Assembly (NCBI GenBank): GCA_029262775.1
Contig: JAJCYR010000059.1
Span: 62,001 to 126,000, forward strand
DNA from: Bacteroidota bacterium
GTDB taxonomy: Bacteria; Bacteroidota; Rhodothermia; Rhodothermales; UBA10348
DNA length: 64,000 nucleotides
Direction of reading: 5' to 3'
The notes beneath the pieces were generated by a model. That model did no database searches. It was not told where the DNA came from and saw only the letters and a program-made list of their open reading frames with translations. This document shows positions 17,395-25,866 of this stretch, piece after piece. Position 1 is the stretch's first letter, and each line of letters starts with the position of its first letter. The position numbers and the translations under genes were made by a program.

Positions 17395-17978
17395 GAGGCC
17401 TCTCCCGGTCCAGGGCGGCCCGCTTCCGCATCCATCCGGCTGCCCGCATCCATCCCGCCGTCCGCATCCATAATCACACCCAGACTGCGCGCAAACAGCG
17501 ATATACCCTGCAGCGCAAGCAGCAGGAACGCCACCGGAATGACCGTCTTGATGGGATATCGCGGCAAGCCCCCGGGATCGGGTGACGCCTCCATGACGGC
17601 CCATGAGTTCGCCACGGCCGGCCACGCCGTCCAGAGCATGAGCCCGCAGAAGGGCAGCATCAGGAACACGGTCCCCAGCACATTCACCCACGCCTGGCCT
17701 TTTGCCGACAGCCGGCCGTAAAACACATCCACGCGCACGTGCGCATCCTGCCTGAGCGTCGACGCCGCTCCGAGCAGAAAAAGCAGGCTGAACAGGTACC
17801 ACTGCAGCTCCAGCCACATGTTCGAGCTCAGCCCCAGGCCCGTGAACCGGTCCGTGTAGCGGGCCACCGCGTTCAGTGCGCCCACAAGAACCATAACGAG
17901 CGAGAGCCACACGACGACGCGCCCGAACCGCTCCTGAAAGCGATCAATTCCGTCGGCCAAGCGAAGCAGCAACTTCAT
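17391..17978 (-). CDS. dctQ: TRAP transporter small permease
   Basis: 195 residues with four predicted membrane helices (VVVWLSLVMVLVGALNAVARY, WYLFSLLFLLGAASTLRQDAH, VNVLGTVFLMLPFCGLMLW, VIPVAFLLLALQGISLF). The LGAASTLRQDAHVRVDVFY motif is diagnostic for the DctQ family. The C-terminus carries a small tandem repeat in DNA (three CGCATCCAT units around 17426-17470) encoding a Met/Asp/Gly-rich tail. Starts 3 bases after the rarA stop and overlaps dctM by ATGA. Confidence 0.93.
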   Translation of the reverse strand: MKLLLRLADGIDRFQERFGRVVVWLSLVMVLVGALNAVARYTDRFTGLGLSSNMWLELQWYLFSLLFLLGAASTLRQDAHVRVDVFYGRLSAKGQAWVNVLGTVFLMLPFCGLMLWTAWPAVANSWAVMEASPDPGGLPRYPIKTVIPVAFLLLALQGISLFARSLGVIMDADGGMDAGSRMDAEAGRPGPGEAS

Positions 17979-17981
17979 GAA

Positions 17982-19403
17982 TCAGTGTGTTTCGGCACCG
18001 CCGCCGGCACCCGCATCGGTACCGGCGTCCGCATCGTCGTCTTCGGCATATTTCCGGATGCGACGCTCCAGGCTTTCCTCGGCGTCGCGACCGCGAAGAT
18101 ATTCCATGCGCTCCTGAATTGTGCGCTCATACCCCACATCGGACGGCGTATAAAAATACGTCCCTTGCATGTCATCTGGCAGATACTGTTGCGGCACATA
18201 GTGATTCCGGTAGGCGTGCGGGTACAGGTAGCCCTCCCCGTGGCCGAGCCCCCTGGCGTCCCGGCTACCGTCTTTGAGCGCATTCGGCACGTCACCGCTC
18301 TGTTCGCGACCCACGAACCCGATGGCGTCGAAAAAAGAATACGTACTGTTGCTCTTGGGTGCGGTCGCCAGGTAGAGGCAGCACTCGGCCAGATGGAAGC
18401 GGCCCTCGGGAAGGCCCACGTAGTCGAACGCCTGCGCGCACGCGGTCACCACCTGTATGGCCCTCGGATCGGCCAGCCCGATGTCTTCGGCGGCAAAGAT
18501 CATCATGCGCCGGATAATGAAGCGCGGATCCTCCCCGGCATAAAACATGCGCGCCATCCAGTAGAGCGATGCATCGGGATCGGACCCGCGCAGGCTCTTG
18601 ATGAACGCGCTGATGGCGTCATAGTGCGCATCGCCCTCCTTGTCATAGAGCACGGCCCGTTTCTGGATGGACTCCTCGGCCACACCCAGCGTAATGTGCC
18701 GGGTCCCGTCGGCATCCTCGTCTGTCGTTTCGACGGCCAGCTCCAACGCATTGAGCAGCGAGCGCGCATCCCCGTTTGCTGTCCCCACAAGATGCCGCTC
18801 GGCGTCCGCATCTATCCGTACCTGCAGCCCTCCAAACCCGCGCTCGGGTTCGGCGAGCGCTCGGCGGAGCACCCCGCGCAGGTCGGCCTCGGTGAGCGAC
18901 TTGAGCTCAAAAATCCGGCTACGCGACACAAGCGCCTTGATGACCTCGAAGTAGGGATTCTCGGTCGTTGCCCCGATCAGCGTGACCGTCCCGTTTTCCA
19001 CGTGCGGCAGCAGCGCATCCTGCTGCGACTTGTTGAAGCGGTGCACCTCGTCAATGAATAATATGGTCCGCTGGCTGTGCAGGCGGAGCCGTTCTTCCGC
19101 CCTCCCGATGGCCGCCCGGATGTCCTTCACGCCCGCCAACACCGCATTCATGGTCTCAAACGCGGATCGGGTCGTGTTCGCAATGATTCGCGCAAGCGTC
19201 GTCTTGCCCGTGCCCGGCGGCCCGTAGAAGATGAGCGACGATATCCGGTCCGCCTCGATGGCCCGGCGAAGCATGCGTCCCTCGCCCAGGATGTGCTCCT
19301 GGCCCGCAAACCCGTCCAGGGTCTGCGGCCGCATGCGATCGGCCAGTGGGGCACGGCTTTTCATGAATTCACGGGTCGATGCATCGAACAGATCATCACT
19401 CAT
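17982..19403 (-). CDS. rarA: replication-associated recombination ATPase RarA (MgsA)
   Basis: 473 residues. An AAA+ clamp-loader-like ATPase that acts at stalled forks. N-terminal PLADRMRPQTLDGFAGQEHI, Walker A YGPPGTGKTTLA, Walker B ILFIDEVHRFNKSQQD and sensor 1 LIGATTENPYFEV are all present; the tetramerisation region includes YDAISAFIKSLRGSDPDASL and RFIIRRMMIFAAEDIGLADP. The C-terminal tail is Asp/Ala/Gly-rich (EDDDADAGTDAGAGG). Its ATG overlaps the stop of the upstream uracil-DNA-glycosylase-like gene (ATGA), pairing two DNA-maintenance genes. Confidence 0.96.
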   Translation of the reverse strand: MSDDLFDASTREFMKSRAPLADRMRPQTLDGFAGQEHILGEGRMLRRAIEADRISSLIFYGPPGTGKTTLARIIANTTRSAFETMNAVLAGVKDIRAAIGRAEERLRLHSQRTILFIDEVHRFNKSQQDALLPHVENGTVTLIGATTENPYFEVIKALVSRSRIFELKSLTEADLRGVLRRALAEPERGFGGLQVRIDADAERHLVGTANGDARSLLNALELAVETTDEDADGTRHITLGVAEESIQKRAVLYDKEGDAHYDAISAFIKSLRGSDPDASLYWMARMFYAGEDPRFIIRRMMIFAAEDIGLADPRAIQVVTACAQAFDYVGLPEGRFHLAECCLYLATAPKSNSTYSFFDAIGFVGREQSGDVPNALKDGSRDARGLGHGEGYLYPHAYRNHYVPQQYLPDDMQGTYFYTPSDVGYERTIQERMEYLRGRDAEESLERRIRKYAEDDDADAGTDAGAGGGAETH

Positions 19404-20047
19404 CGTGCTGCCAGGTTGTCAACGATGCTGCGGATGCCTGATTCAAACAGGGTAGCCCCGCCCTGCGACGGATGCCGTACGTAGGTAGAGGCAAGGTCCA
19501 GATCGCGAAAAGCCCGCTCGGCCTTCCTGCCTACCGCCACAAGGCGCTCGGCGCCGACAGCGCGGACCACGCCCTCCACAAGCGGCAAAAAGTGCGTGAG
19601 CTCGGCGACGCGCGGCGTGCGGATGGACAGGGGCTTGCCCAACCTGTACGGGTGGCATGGAACGGCATTCCAGGTGAATATCTCGTAGTAATACGGCGCC
19701 AGAATGCGCCAGTAAATCGATGCGCTGTACTCGGCATGCGGAACACTGCGCCGGCTCGACTGGCGGCCCGTGATCGGAAAATCAGGATCCAGAAGTTGCG
19801 CTTCGCTCGTGATGGGAACGCCCGAGAAGCGGCATCCCCAGGGACCGGGGGCTTCGGCCAAAAGCAGGATACGGGGCGGACGGGGCCGTTCACGCACGTA
19901 CGCTTCGAGGTTGGCCCGCCGGATGGGCACGGCGTCTTCGCGGTCTTCTTCCGGATCGCGGTCCACGTACGGATTGAATAATCCGGGGCGTCCGCCCTCT
20001 CTATAGAGCTGGCGGCGAAACAGGGCTATCAGGGCGTCTGCATCCAT
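19400..20047 (-). CDS. uracil-DNA glycosylase superfamily protein
   Basis: 215 residues from the ATG at 20047 (MDADALIALFRRQLYREGG). The UDG-fold signatures are ILLLAEAPGPWGCRFSGVPI (motif 1, with a Glu where catalytic Asp/Asn lies in other families), FTWNAVPCHPYR, and the C-terminal TYVRHPSQGG, matching the H-P-S leucine-loop region. It probably removes uracil or a related lesion; the exact UDG family is not clear. An upstream extension of the same frame to 20536 was discarded because it covers the gltA promoter region and beginning. First gene of the series ending with glsA; overlaps rarA by ATGA. Confidence 0.82.
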   Translation of the reverse strand: MDADALIALFRRQLYREGGRPGLFNPYVDRDPEEDREDAVPIRRANLEAYVRERPRPPRILLLAEAPGPWGCRFSGVPITSEAQLLDPDFPITGRQSSRRSVPHAEYSASIYWRILAPYYYEIFTWNAVPCHPYRLGKPLSIRTPRVAELTHFLPLVEGVVRAVGAERLVAVGRKAERAFRDLDLASTYVRHPSQGGATLFESGIRSIVDNLAAR

Positions 20048-20179
20048 TACTCCATGATACGCAGCAGGTTGAGACGAATTTTCCTTGCAGATCGAACATT
20101 CCGGGTTCATTTTTAGAAGTACAGCGTTAATCTGCCCCGTACGCAATTCGCCAAGGATATAAAGAGCCGGAGACGCCCG

Positions 20180-21472
20180 ATGGACAACGCAACCCCGATG
20201 GACAACGCAACACTTACCGTTCAGGACCAGACACTGGAACTGCCACTTACGAAAGGGACCGAGAACGAGGTTGCCATCGGAATCAAGGCGCTTCGACCCA
20301 GCACGGGAGTCATTACCATGGATCCAGGATTTGCGAACACCGGCTCGTGCGAGAGCGCCATCACGTTCATAGACGGCGAGAAAGGCATTCTCCGCTACCG
20401 CGGCTACCCGATCGAAGATTTGGCCGAAAAGTCGACCTTCTCCGAGGTCGCCTACCTGCTCATCTACGGCGAGCTGCCTACAGCCGATGAACTGGAATCG
20501 TTCCGTCGTCAGCTCAGGCGCCACAGCCTGCTCCACGAGGACATGAAGAAGTTCTTCGAGGGCTATCCGCCGAGCGCTCCACCTATGAGCGTGCTGAGCA
20601 CCATCGTAGCTTCTCTGGCTGCCTACTATCCGGTGGCAAACACAGACGATGATGTGAACCTGAACATCATCCGCCTAATCGCAAAGCTCAATACAATTGC
20701 AGCATTTGCTTACAAGAAGTCAGTCGGTCAGCCGTACGTATACCCCTGTAATGATCATTCCTACGCGGGTGACTTCCTGCACATGATGTTTGCCGTACCT
20801 GCCGAGAGGTATGACATTGATCCATTGCTTACAAAAACGCTCGACATGCTGCTCATTTTGCATGCTGACCACGAACAGAATTGTTCGACGTCAACAGTGC
20901 GTATGGTAGGCAGTTCGGGTGCAGATCTGTTCTCGTCGATTTCGGCTGGCATCCAGGCACTGTCGGGTCCACTCCATGGCGGCGCCAACCAGGCGGTCAT
21001 TGAAATGCTCGAGCAGATTGAAAATGACGGGCGCAACATTGCCAAATATGTCGAACTCGCGAAAGACAGGGACTCGGATTTTCGCCTCATGGGATTCGGG
21101 CATCGCGTTTACAAGAATTTCGACCCGCGTGCCCGGGTCATCAAGCAGAAGGCATCCGAAGTGCTGGATCAGCTCGGTGTGGACGATCCGCTCCTGGATA
21201 TTGCCCGTGAACTGGAACGCATTGCGCTCGAAGACGAGTTTTTCGTCGAACGCAGACTCTATCCCAATGTGGACTTCTACTCGGGCATTATTTACCGTGC
21301 CATGGGTATTCCCACGAACATGTTCACGGTCATGTTCGCCCTCGGTCGTCTGCCTGGCTGGATTGCCCAGTGGCTTGAAATGAAGAAGGATCCGGCGACG
21401 CGTATTTACCGTCCCCGTCAGATTTATACGGGTAGCACCGAGCGCGCATACGAGGTGATTGGCGAGCGCTGA
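20180..21472 (+). CDS. gltA: citrate synthase
   Basis: 430 residues. Condenses acetyl-CoA with oxaloacetate at the entry of the TCA cycle. The three catalytic parts are visible: LHADHEQNCSTSTVR and SGPLHGGANQAV with active-site His, GFGHRVYKNFDPRA, and NVDFYSGIIYRAMGIP with the catalytic Asp. The length and the PGFANTGSCESAITFIDGEK opening are those of the hexameric type II, NADH-regulated-like enzymes of many bacteria. The start region is an 18-base tandem duplication, so ATG 20180 and ATG 20198 begin identical MDNAT peptides; either could be used. Confidence 0.97.
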   Translation: MDNATPMDNATLTVQDQTLELPLTKGTENEVAIGIKALRPSTGVITMDPGFANTGSCESAITFIDGEKGILRYRGYPIEDLAEKSTFSEVAYLLIYGELPTADELESFRRQLRRHSLLHEDMKKFFEGYPPSAPPMSVLSTIVASLAAYYPVANTDDDVNLNIIRLIAKLNTIAAFAYKKSVGQPYVYPCNDHSYAGDFLHMMFAVPAERYDIDPLLTKTLDMLLILHADHEQNCSTSTVRMVGSSGADLFSSISAGIQALSGPLHGGANQAVIEMLEQIENDGRNIAKYVELAKDRDSDFRLMGFGHRVYKNFDPRARVIKQKASEVLDQLGVDDPLLDIARELERIALEDEFFVERRLYPNVDFYSGIIYRAMGIPTNMFTVMFALGRLPGWIAQWLEMKKDPATRIYRPRQIYTGSTERAYEVIGER

Positions 21473-21481
21473 CCGGTACTG

Positions 21482-21511
21482 GAATTAATATTCATACGAT
21501 AATATTAATTC
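21482..21511. repeat. AT-rich perfect inverted repeat after gltA
   Basis: Two perfect 11-base arms (GAATTAATATT and its complement) flank an 8-base loop (CATACGAT). It lies 10 bases past the gltA stop and ~75 bases before the ompA-like ATG. There is no U-run behind it, so it is either a weak terminator or an operator for the downstream gene. Confidence 0.7.
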
Positions 21512-21527
21512 GGTGGCTCTGCGTGCG

Positions 21528-21535
21528 TATATTCG
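21528..21535 (+). promoter_or_regulatory. possible -7 promoter element of the ompA-like gene
   Basis: TATATTCG resembles the Bacteroidota sigma-A -7 consensus TAnnTTTG (one mismatch), 52 bases before the start codon. No clear -33 TTTG is seen at the expected distance, so support is weak. Confidence 0.3.
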
Positions 21536-21586
21536 GATCTTGGGGAAGGTTCTTCCTTCTCAACGATTCACAATACCAGTAGTACC

Positions 21587-23140
21587 ATGAAACACCCACT
21601 ATTTTTTGCGACGGGCATCCTGTCCGCCCTGTTTGTACTTCTTATGGTACCTCTATCTGCCAACGCGCAGGTGGAGCGTGGCGATAAAACACTCTACCTG
21701 CGTCCTCACATTGGACTGTCGTGGTACCTCGGGGACAACGAACAGTCTCCGTTCAACTTCGATGGAGACCTGTTTGAAGACTCCGTCCCATACAACGTCG
21801 GCGGCGAGATCGGGTGGCGCTTCAGCCCCCGCTACAGCCTTGGCCTTGCCTACAGCTTCGGCAATTTCAATCAGATCAGCGATTTTGAGGAAGACACCGA
21901 TATTTCGCTCGACGGTCATGAGTCCACACGCTGGACGGTGAGTCTGGTGGGCCGCCAGTTGCTGAGCGACAAGAAAATTGCACCCTACTGGTTTGGCATG
22001 GTCTCCGTAGGTGGTGGCGACGTCACCAAATTCAGCCCGGCCTGTGCGGCAAACGTAGTAGGCGCCTGTGAGGTTGAAACGGGACTGCTCACGGGCGGCG
22101 TCGGAGCCGGTTTCGGTTTCGACTTCATGCTCAGCCCGTCCATGTCCTTCTTCGTTCAGACGAGCCTTGACGCCCGTTTGCCGGACGACCACGTAGATGG
22201 CCGTGACTACAACGCATTTACAGACATCGAATTCCTGGGCGCCCACACAGCGGGCCTTCAGGCCAACCTGACCCGCTTCCGGCCAGTTGAAACGGTCTCG
22301 GTCATCTGCCCGACGGACGAATTCAATACGGGCGTGCCCATGACGTTTACCGGCTCGGCGAACGAAAATGCCACAGACCCTGTGAATTACCGCTGGAGCT
22401 TTGGCGACGGCGCGTCGGCACAGGGGCCCACGGCTACGCACACGTTCAACCGGGCGGGCAACTTCACGGTCTCGCTCACGGCCACCAACGGCAACGGCAA
22501 GGGCAGCGCCACGGCAGAGTGCCCGGTAACGGTCACCGAGCCGTGCGAAGAAGCACAGATCACCGGCATGCGGGCGTCGAACATGAATCCCGACACCGAG
22601 ACGGATGTTCGTTTCTCGTCTACCGTGTCCGGCAGTGACGCTACGAGCTATCGCTGGAACTTTGGCGATGGCGCGACCGGTACAGGCGCCATGGCTACAC
22701 ACCGGTATGCCCGCGCTGGCACGTACACCGTGACGCTCGAAGTCACCAACTGCGCAGGCACGGTCAGCCGCACCATGACCATTACGGTCATTCCTTTTGA
22801 AGCCGCCATTTGCCGCGAGGTGACTGAAATGAACCCCGCGTTCTTTGCGCACAACTCGTCAGATCTCTCGGCCGATGCGCGTGCTGCGCTCAGCGAAAAC
22901 CTGGAGATCCTGCTCGAGTGCCCGAACCTGAATGCCCGTCTTGAGGGTTGGGCCGCTCCTGGTGAGCGCCGTGCCCAAGAGCTCTCTGCCGACCGGGCCC
23001 GAGCCGCCGAACAGTTCTACGTGGACAACGGCGTAGCTGCAAGTCGTCTGGTGCTTCGACCCATGGGCCGTGCCGAAGGTACGAGCAAGAAGGAAGGCGC
23101 TGGCCAGCACCGCCGCGTAGATACGATTCCGCTGCGCTGA
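21587..23140 (+). CDS. outer-membrane protein with two PKD domains and C-terminal OmpA domain
   Basis: 517 residues. A signal peptide (to SANAQ, ~residue 28) is followed by a beta-barrel-like region to ~residue 235 (TLYLRPHIGLSWYLGDNE, GWRFSPRYSLGLAYSFGNF, GVGAGFGFDFMLSPSMSFF). Two PKD domains follow (YRWSFGDGASAQGPTATHTF and YRWNFGDGATGTGAMATHRY). Residues ~410-517 form a divergent OmpA peptidoglycan-binding domain (FFAHNSSDLSADARAAL; LSADRARAAEQFYVDNGV; RVDTIPLR). It likely tethers the outer membrane to peptidoglycan while the PKD repeats mediate protein contacts. It ends at a strong terminator. Confidence 0.88.
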   Translation: MKHPLFFATGILSALFVLLMVPLSANAQVERGDKTLYLRPHIGLSWYLGDNEQSPFNFDGDLFEDSVPYNVGGEIGWRFSPRYSLGLAYSFGNFNQISDFEEDTDISLDGHESTRWTVSLVGRQLLSDKKIAPYWFGMVSVGGGDVTKFSPACAANVVGACEVETGLLTGGVGAGFGFDFMLSPSMSFFVQTSLDARLPDDHVDGRDYNAFTDIEFLGAHTAGLQANLTRFRPVETVSVICPTDEFNTGVPMTFTGSANENATDPVNYRWSFGDGASAQGPTATHTFNRAGNFTVSLTATNGNGKGSATAECPVTVTEPCEEAQITGMRASNMNPDTETDVRFSSTVSGSDATSYRWNFGDGATGTGAMATHRYARAGTYTVTLEVTNCAGTVSRTMTITVIPFEAAICREVTEMNPAFFAHNSSDLSADARAALSENLEILLECPNLNARLEGWAAPGERRAQELSADRARAAEQFYVDNGVAASRLVLRPMGRAEGTSKKEGAGQHRRVDTIPLR

Positions 23141-23165
23141 GTCCGGCGAAACGCTGAATTTAAAC

Positions 23166-23206
23166 AAAAAGGGGGGCGGCCATTCGGCCGCCCCCCTTTT
23201 TTATTG
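23166..23206. terminator. bidirectional rho-independent terminator
   Basis: A perfect 11-bp GC stem (GGGGGGCGGCC) with ATTC loop, preceded by AAAAA and followed by TTTTTT. It lies between two converging genes, 25 bases past the ompA-like stop and directly at the stop of the JmjC gene at 23207, so it can end transcripts from both sides. Confidence 0.95.
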
Positions 23207-24352
23207 TTACATATCAGTCGGCAGCAGCACCAGGGCTCCTTCGGACACCAGATCCGCCAGCAGCGAGCGGATCTCCGCGCTGCGAGGAATGTCGGTCGCC
23301 GTTGCCCCAGATACCGAACTGATGGCAGCGACCATGGGCTCGAGCGCCGAGTCGAGCTCGAGTTCCTCACCGCGCAGATACCAGACGAGGAGCGAATCCT
23401 GCACGGCGTACTGGCTCTGGTACCGGGCCGGTGCGGCAAGACGCGAGCCCGATTCAAGTGTCCCCATCAGCGCGCCCACCGACATGATCTCCGGTGTCGA
23501 TTCTTCGTCCGGCAGGCGGCGGGGCTCGGTCAGCAGCCGGCCCAGCGGGCGCTCTGCCTGTCGGGCTACATTCTCCATAAGTTCGCGGGCCCAGGCCACC
23601 ACGTCCGGGCTGAACCCACCAGGCGACGACGACGTTTGAAGATCCGGGTCCGCATAGCGCTCGCCGTCGGCCAGCATCATGAGCGCATTTTCCAGAAGGC
23701 CTCCGAGGATGTCAGCCGCCGATGGCGCCCGGCACCCCAGGGAATACGTCATGCACTCCCCGAGCGCAATGCCATGATGGGCATAACGGGGCGGAAGATA
23801 GACCAGATCGCCGGGCTCGACCGCCCAGTCATACTCGGGCTCGAACTGGGTAAGAATCCGTACGTCCAGGTCCGGAACAAGCGTTTCGTCCGCCACCGGC
23901 TCGCCGCCAATCAGCCACCGGCGCTGGCCGTGTCCCTGCAGCAGGAACACGTCATACGCATCGATGTGCGCCCCGACGCCGCCCCCATCGGACGCCAGGC
24001 TGACCATGATGTCGTCAAGCCGCCAAGCGGGCAGAAAATCCAGATGTTTCCAGAGCTCTCGCACCCCTGTATGGAGCTGATCCACCTCCTGGATGAGCAT
24101 GCTCCAGACAGAGGCTGGCACTGGATCCAGCTCCCGGGCTTCAAACGGTCCTTCCACGAGCTGCCACGGATAGTCGCCACCCTCTTCGAGGACGAGCCGC
24201 ACCTGCACGCCTTCCCGGGTCGCCAGCTCCCGAAACGCTGTAGGCGTCAGGGGCGGCTCGAAGGAGGGTGCGGCGCCGCGTACAAGAAGCGGCTTTTTCT
24301 GCCAGTATTCGGACAGAAACTCGTTGGCTGTCAGCGATCCAAAAAAACCCAT
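23207..24352 (-). CDS. JmjC/cupin ribosomal oxygenase-like protein (YcfD/RoxA family)
   Basis: 381 residues from the ATG at 24352 (MGFFGSLTANEFLSEYWQKK). The Fe(II)/2-oxoglutarate facial triad is visible: H129 and D131 in GAHIDAYDVFLLQ and a second His around 192-193 in YLPPRYAHHGIA; spacing matches the E. coli uL16 arginine hydroxylase YcfD. The N-terminal FLSEYWQKKPLLVRG is the standard ROX signature, followed by a dimerisation and winged-helix C-terminal part. It probably hydroxylates a ribosomal protein residue. Its ATG shares one base with the stop of the upstream zinc-ribbon gene (TGATG). Confidence 0.88.
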   Translation of the reverse strand: MGFFGSLTANEFLSEYWQKKPLLVRGAAPSFEPPLTPTAFRELATREGVQVRLVLEEGGDYPWQLVEGPFEARELDPVPASVWSMLIQEVDQLHTGVRELWKHLDFLPAWRLDDIMVSLASDGGGVGAHIDAYDVFLLQGHGQRRWLIGGEPVADETLVPDLDVRILTQFEPEYDWAVEPGDLVYLPPRYAHHGIALGECMTYSLGCRAPSAADILGGLLENALMMLADGERYADPDLQTSSSPGGFSPDVVAWARELMENVARQAERPLGRLLTEPRRLPDEESTPEIMSVGALMGTLESGSRLAAPARYQSQYAVQDSLLVWYLRGEELELDSALEPMVAAISSVSGATATDIPRSAEIRSLLADLVSEGALVLLPTDM

Positions 24353-24561
24353 CAGAATATCCGGTCCAGTATCCACATGAGGGGTAGAATGAGCAGGCAG
24401 GCGAAAAGCCACGCCATCCACCTCACCGCCGGCTTCTGCGGGGGGAATTCGTAGTGGCACCAGGGACAGGTTTCATGGCCCGCCTCTACGTGCAGTCCGC
24501 ACGACGGGCATTCCTGTTCGGGAAACTCGTCAGCCTTGTCGGAAATATCTACGAGGCGCAT
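24352..24561 (-). CDS. small zinc-ribbon membrane protein
   Basis: 69 residues from the ATG at 24561 (MRLVDISDKADEF); an upstream ATG at 24618 adds 19 residues. A zinc ribbon with two CxxC pairs (CPSCGLHVEAGHETCPWC) precedes one C-terminal membrane helix (MAWLFACLLILPLMWIL). Likely a membrane-anchored metal- or nucleic-acid-binding small protein; role unknown. Translationally coupled to the JmjC gene by TGATG. Confidence 0.75.
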   Translation of the reverse strand: MRLVDISDKADEFPEQECPSCGLHVEAGHETCPWCHYEFPPQKPAVRWMAWLFACLLILPLMWILDRIF

Positions 24562-24624
24562 CGGGGTCAGCTCAGGGTGGTACGTGCACCAAGTTAGGAC
24601 GGGTTGGCACGATGTCAAAGCCCG

Positions 24625-25188
24625 CTATCGGACAGCCACGATGTACGCTTCAACCTCGACCGCATCGTCCACAAGCGCATCCATGGTACCCAGGTCCAGA
24701 TCGAATGCGCTGCGCGAGAGTGTATACCGCGCTTCCATGCGGAGCGTATCGGCCGAGATGGCGTACCGGATGGACTCGGGATGCATGGGCCGCTGCTGGC
24801 CCCGGATGGTCAGGAACCAGCCCTCGGACGTGGCATCGACCAGAATGAACGGATGGGAAGCGGCATCCAGAAAGGGTTCCGACCGAAGGGAGCGGTCACG
24901 GAGCCGGTTGTCGGTATCAATGCGTGCTACCGGAATGCGGACGTGTCCGCGGACTGATGCCGGAGTGGACATCGGCGTGCGATCAGCCAGGTGTATGTCC
25001 CCTTCCATGCCCGGAATCTGGCCGTCCACCTCCATGAATCCCATGTGGACCGCGTGGAAGGTGACGTGGCTGTGCTCGGGAACGATCTGCCAGGCGGAGG
25101 CGGTATCGTTCAATCGGACGGGCATGGCCGCGACCCAGAACGCCATGCCCGTCCCCATGACGAATGAGAGCAGGGATGAGGCTCTCAT
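24625..25188 (-). CDS. YceI-like periplasmic protein (divergent)
   Basis: 187 residues with an N-terminal signal-like segment (SLLSFVMGTGMAFWVAAMP). The YceI lipocalin-like pattern is recognisable: WQIVPEHSHVTFHAVHMGFMEVDG, RIPVARIDTDNRLRDRSLRS followed by FLDAASHPFILVDAT. YceI proteins bind isoprenoid chains inside a beta-barrel; the ligand here is unknown. It overlaps the preceding, longer YceI gene by one base (TGATG at 25186-25190), so the two are translated together as a tandem pair. Confidence 0.8.
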   Translation of the reverse strand: MRASSLLSFVMGTGMAFWVAAMPVRLNDTASAWQIVPEHSHVTFHAVHMGFMEVDGQIPGMEGDIHLADRTPMSTPASVRGHVRIPVARIDTDNRLRDRSLRSEPFLDAASHPFILVDATSEGWFLTIRGQQRPMHPESIRYAISADTLRMEARYTLSRSAFDLDLGTMDALVDDAVEVEAYIVAVR

Positions 25189-25805
25189 CAGTCAATCATG
25201 ATGGCGAGAACGTTGATTTCGATTTCGACGTTGTTACCAACGAAATCGCCCCCATTGGAAAGTTTACGGCTGAACATGATGCCGTAATCCTGGCGGTCGA
25301 TGGTCAGTTCTCCGTGGATACCAATCGTAGTCAAACCCGTCGGATCGACAAACGGACGCTTGAATTCAAAAGGGAATTCCACGGTTTGTGTAACACCGTT
25401 GATGGTGAGTTCGCCCTGGGCGACCCCACCTTCTATGGAACGCGTCTCGAACGTGATGGTGGGGTGCTGCTGCACATTCAGGAAGACCGCACTGGTCACG
25501 GCTTCGAAGCGACCTTTCGACTGGCCCAGATAAACGCTGTTCGTCGGAATGGACACAACGGCAGTCACGGGCTCCCCGGACTCGGCATCGACCTCAATAA
25601 TGCCCTCCACTTTTTCGAAGGAGCCAACGACGGAGACCATCGTGAAACGGTCCACCTTGAAGGTAACAAAGGAGTGCTCCGCGTCGATTTCATACGCCAC
25701 CATATCGCGGGAATCCGCGGAGCCGATCGTCGCAGAAGGTAACGGGAGAACGGCCGGCATGGGCGCTGCCGCAAGGGCCAACAGGAGGGAAAATAAAATC
25801 CGCAT
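25188..25805 (-). CDS. YceI family periplasmic protein
   Basis: 205 residues with a signal peptide (MRILFSLLLALAAAPMPA). YceI signature YEIDAEHSFVTFKVDRFTMVSVVGSF, then SIPTNSVYLGQSKGRFEAVTSAVFLNVQQHPTITFE, and the closing TIDRQDYGIMFSRKLSNGGDFVGNNVEI are textbook for the family. It forms a lipocalin-like barrel holding a polyisoprenoid. The D-Y-G-I/M-x-x-x and NNVEIEIN tail are complete. It lies 61 bases downstream of the LytTR regulator gene and may belong to the same transcript. Confidence 0.93.
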   Translation of the reverse strand: MRILFSLLLALAAAPMPAVLPLPSATIGSADSRDMVAYEIDAEHSFVTFKVDRFTMVSVVGSFEKVEGIIEVDAESGEPVTAVVSIPTNSVYLGQSKGRFEAVTSAVFLNVQQHPTITFETRSIEGGVAQGELTINGVTQTVEFPFEFKRPFVDPTGLTTIGIHGELTIDRQDYGIMFSRKLSNGGDFVGNNVEIEINVLAIMID

Positions 25806-25866
25806 GGGTTGTTCTGGTTGGGTTCATAATGAATATGACCGCTCTCACGACCCGTGCCCTGCCCGG

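Noticed and set aside
17739-19061. 440-codon plus-strand frame
   Set aside because: Antisense to dctQ/rarA, no domain.
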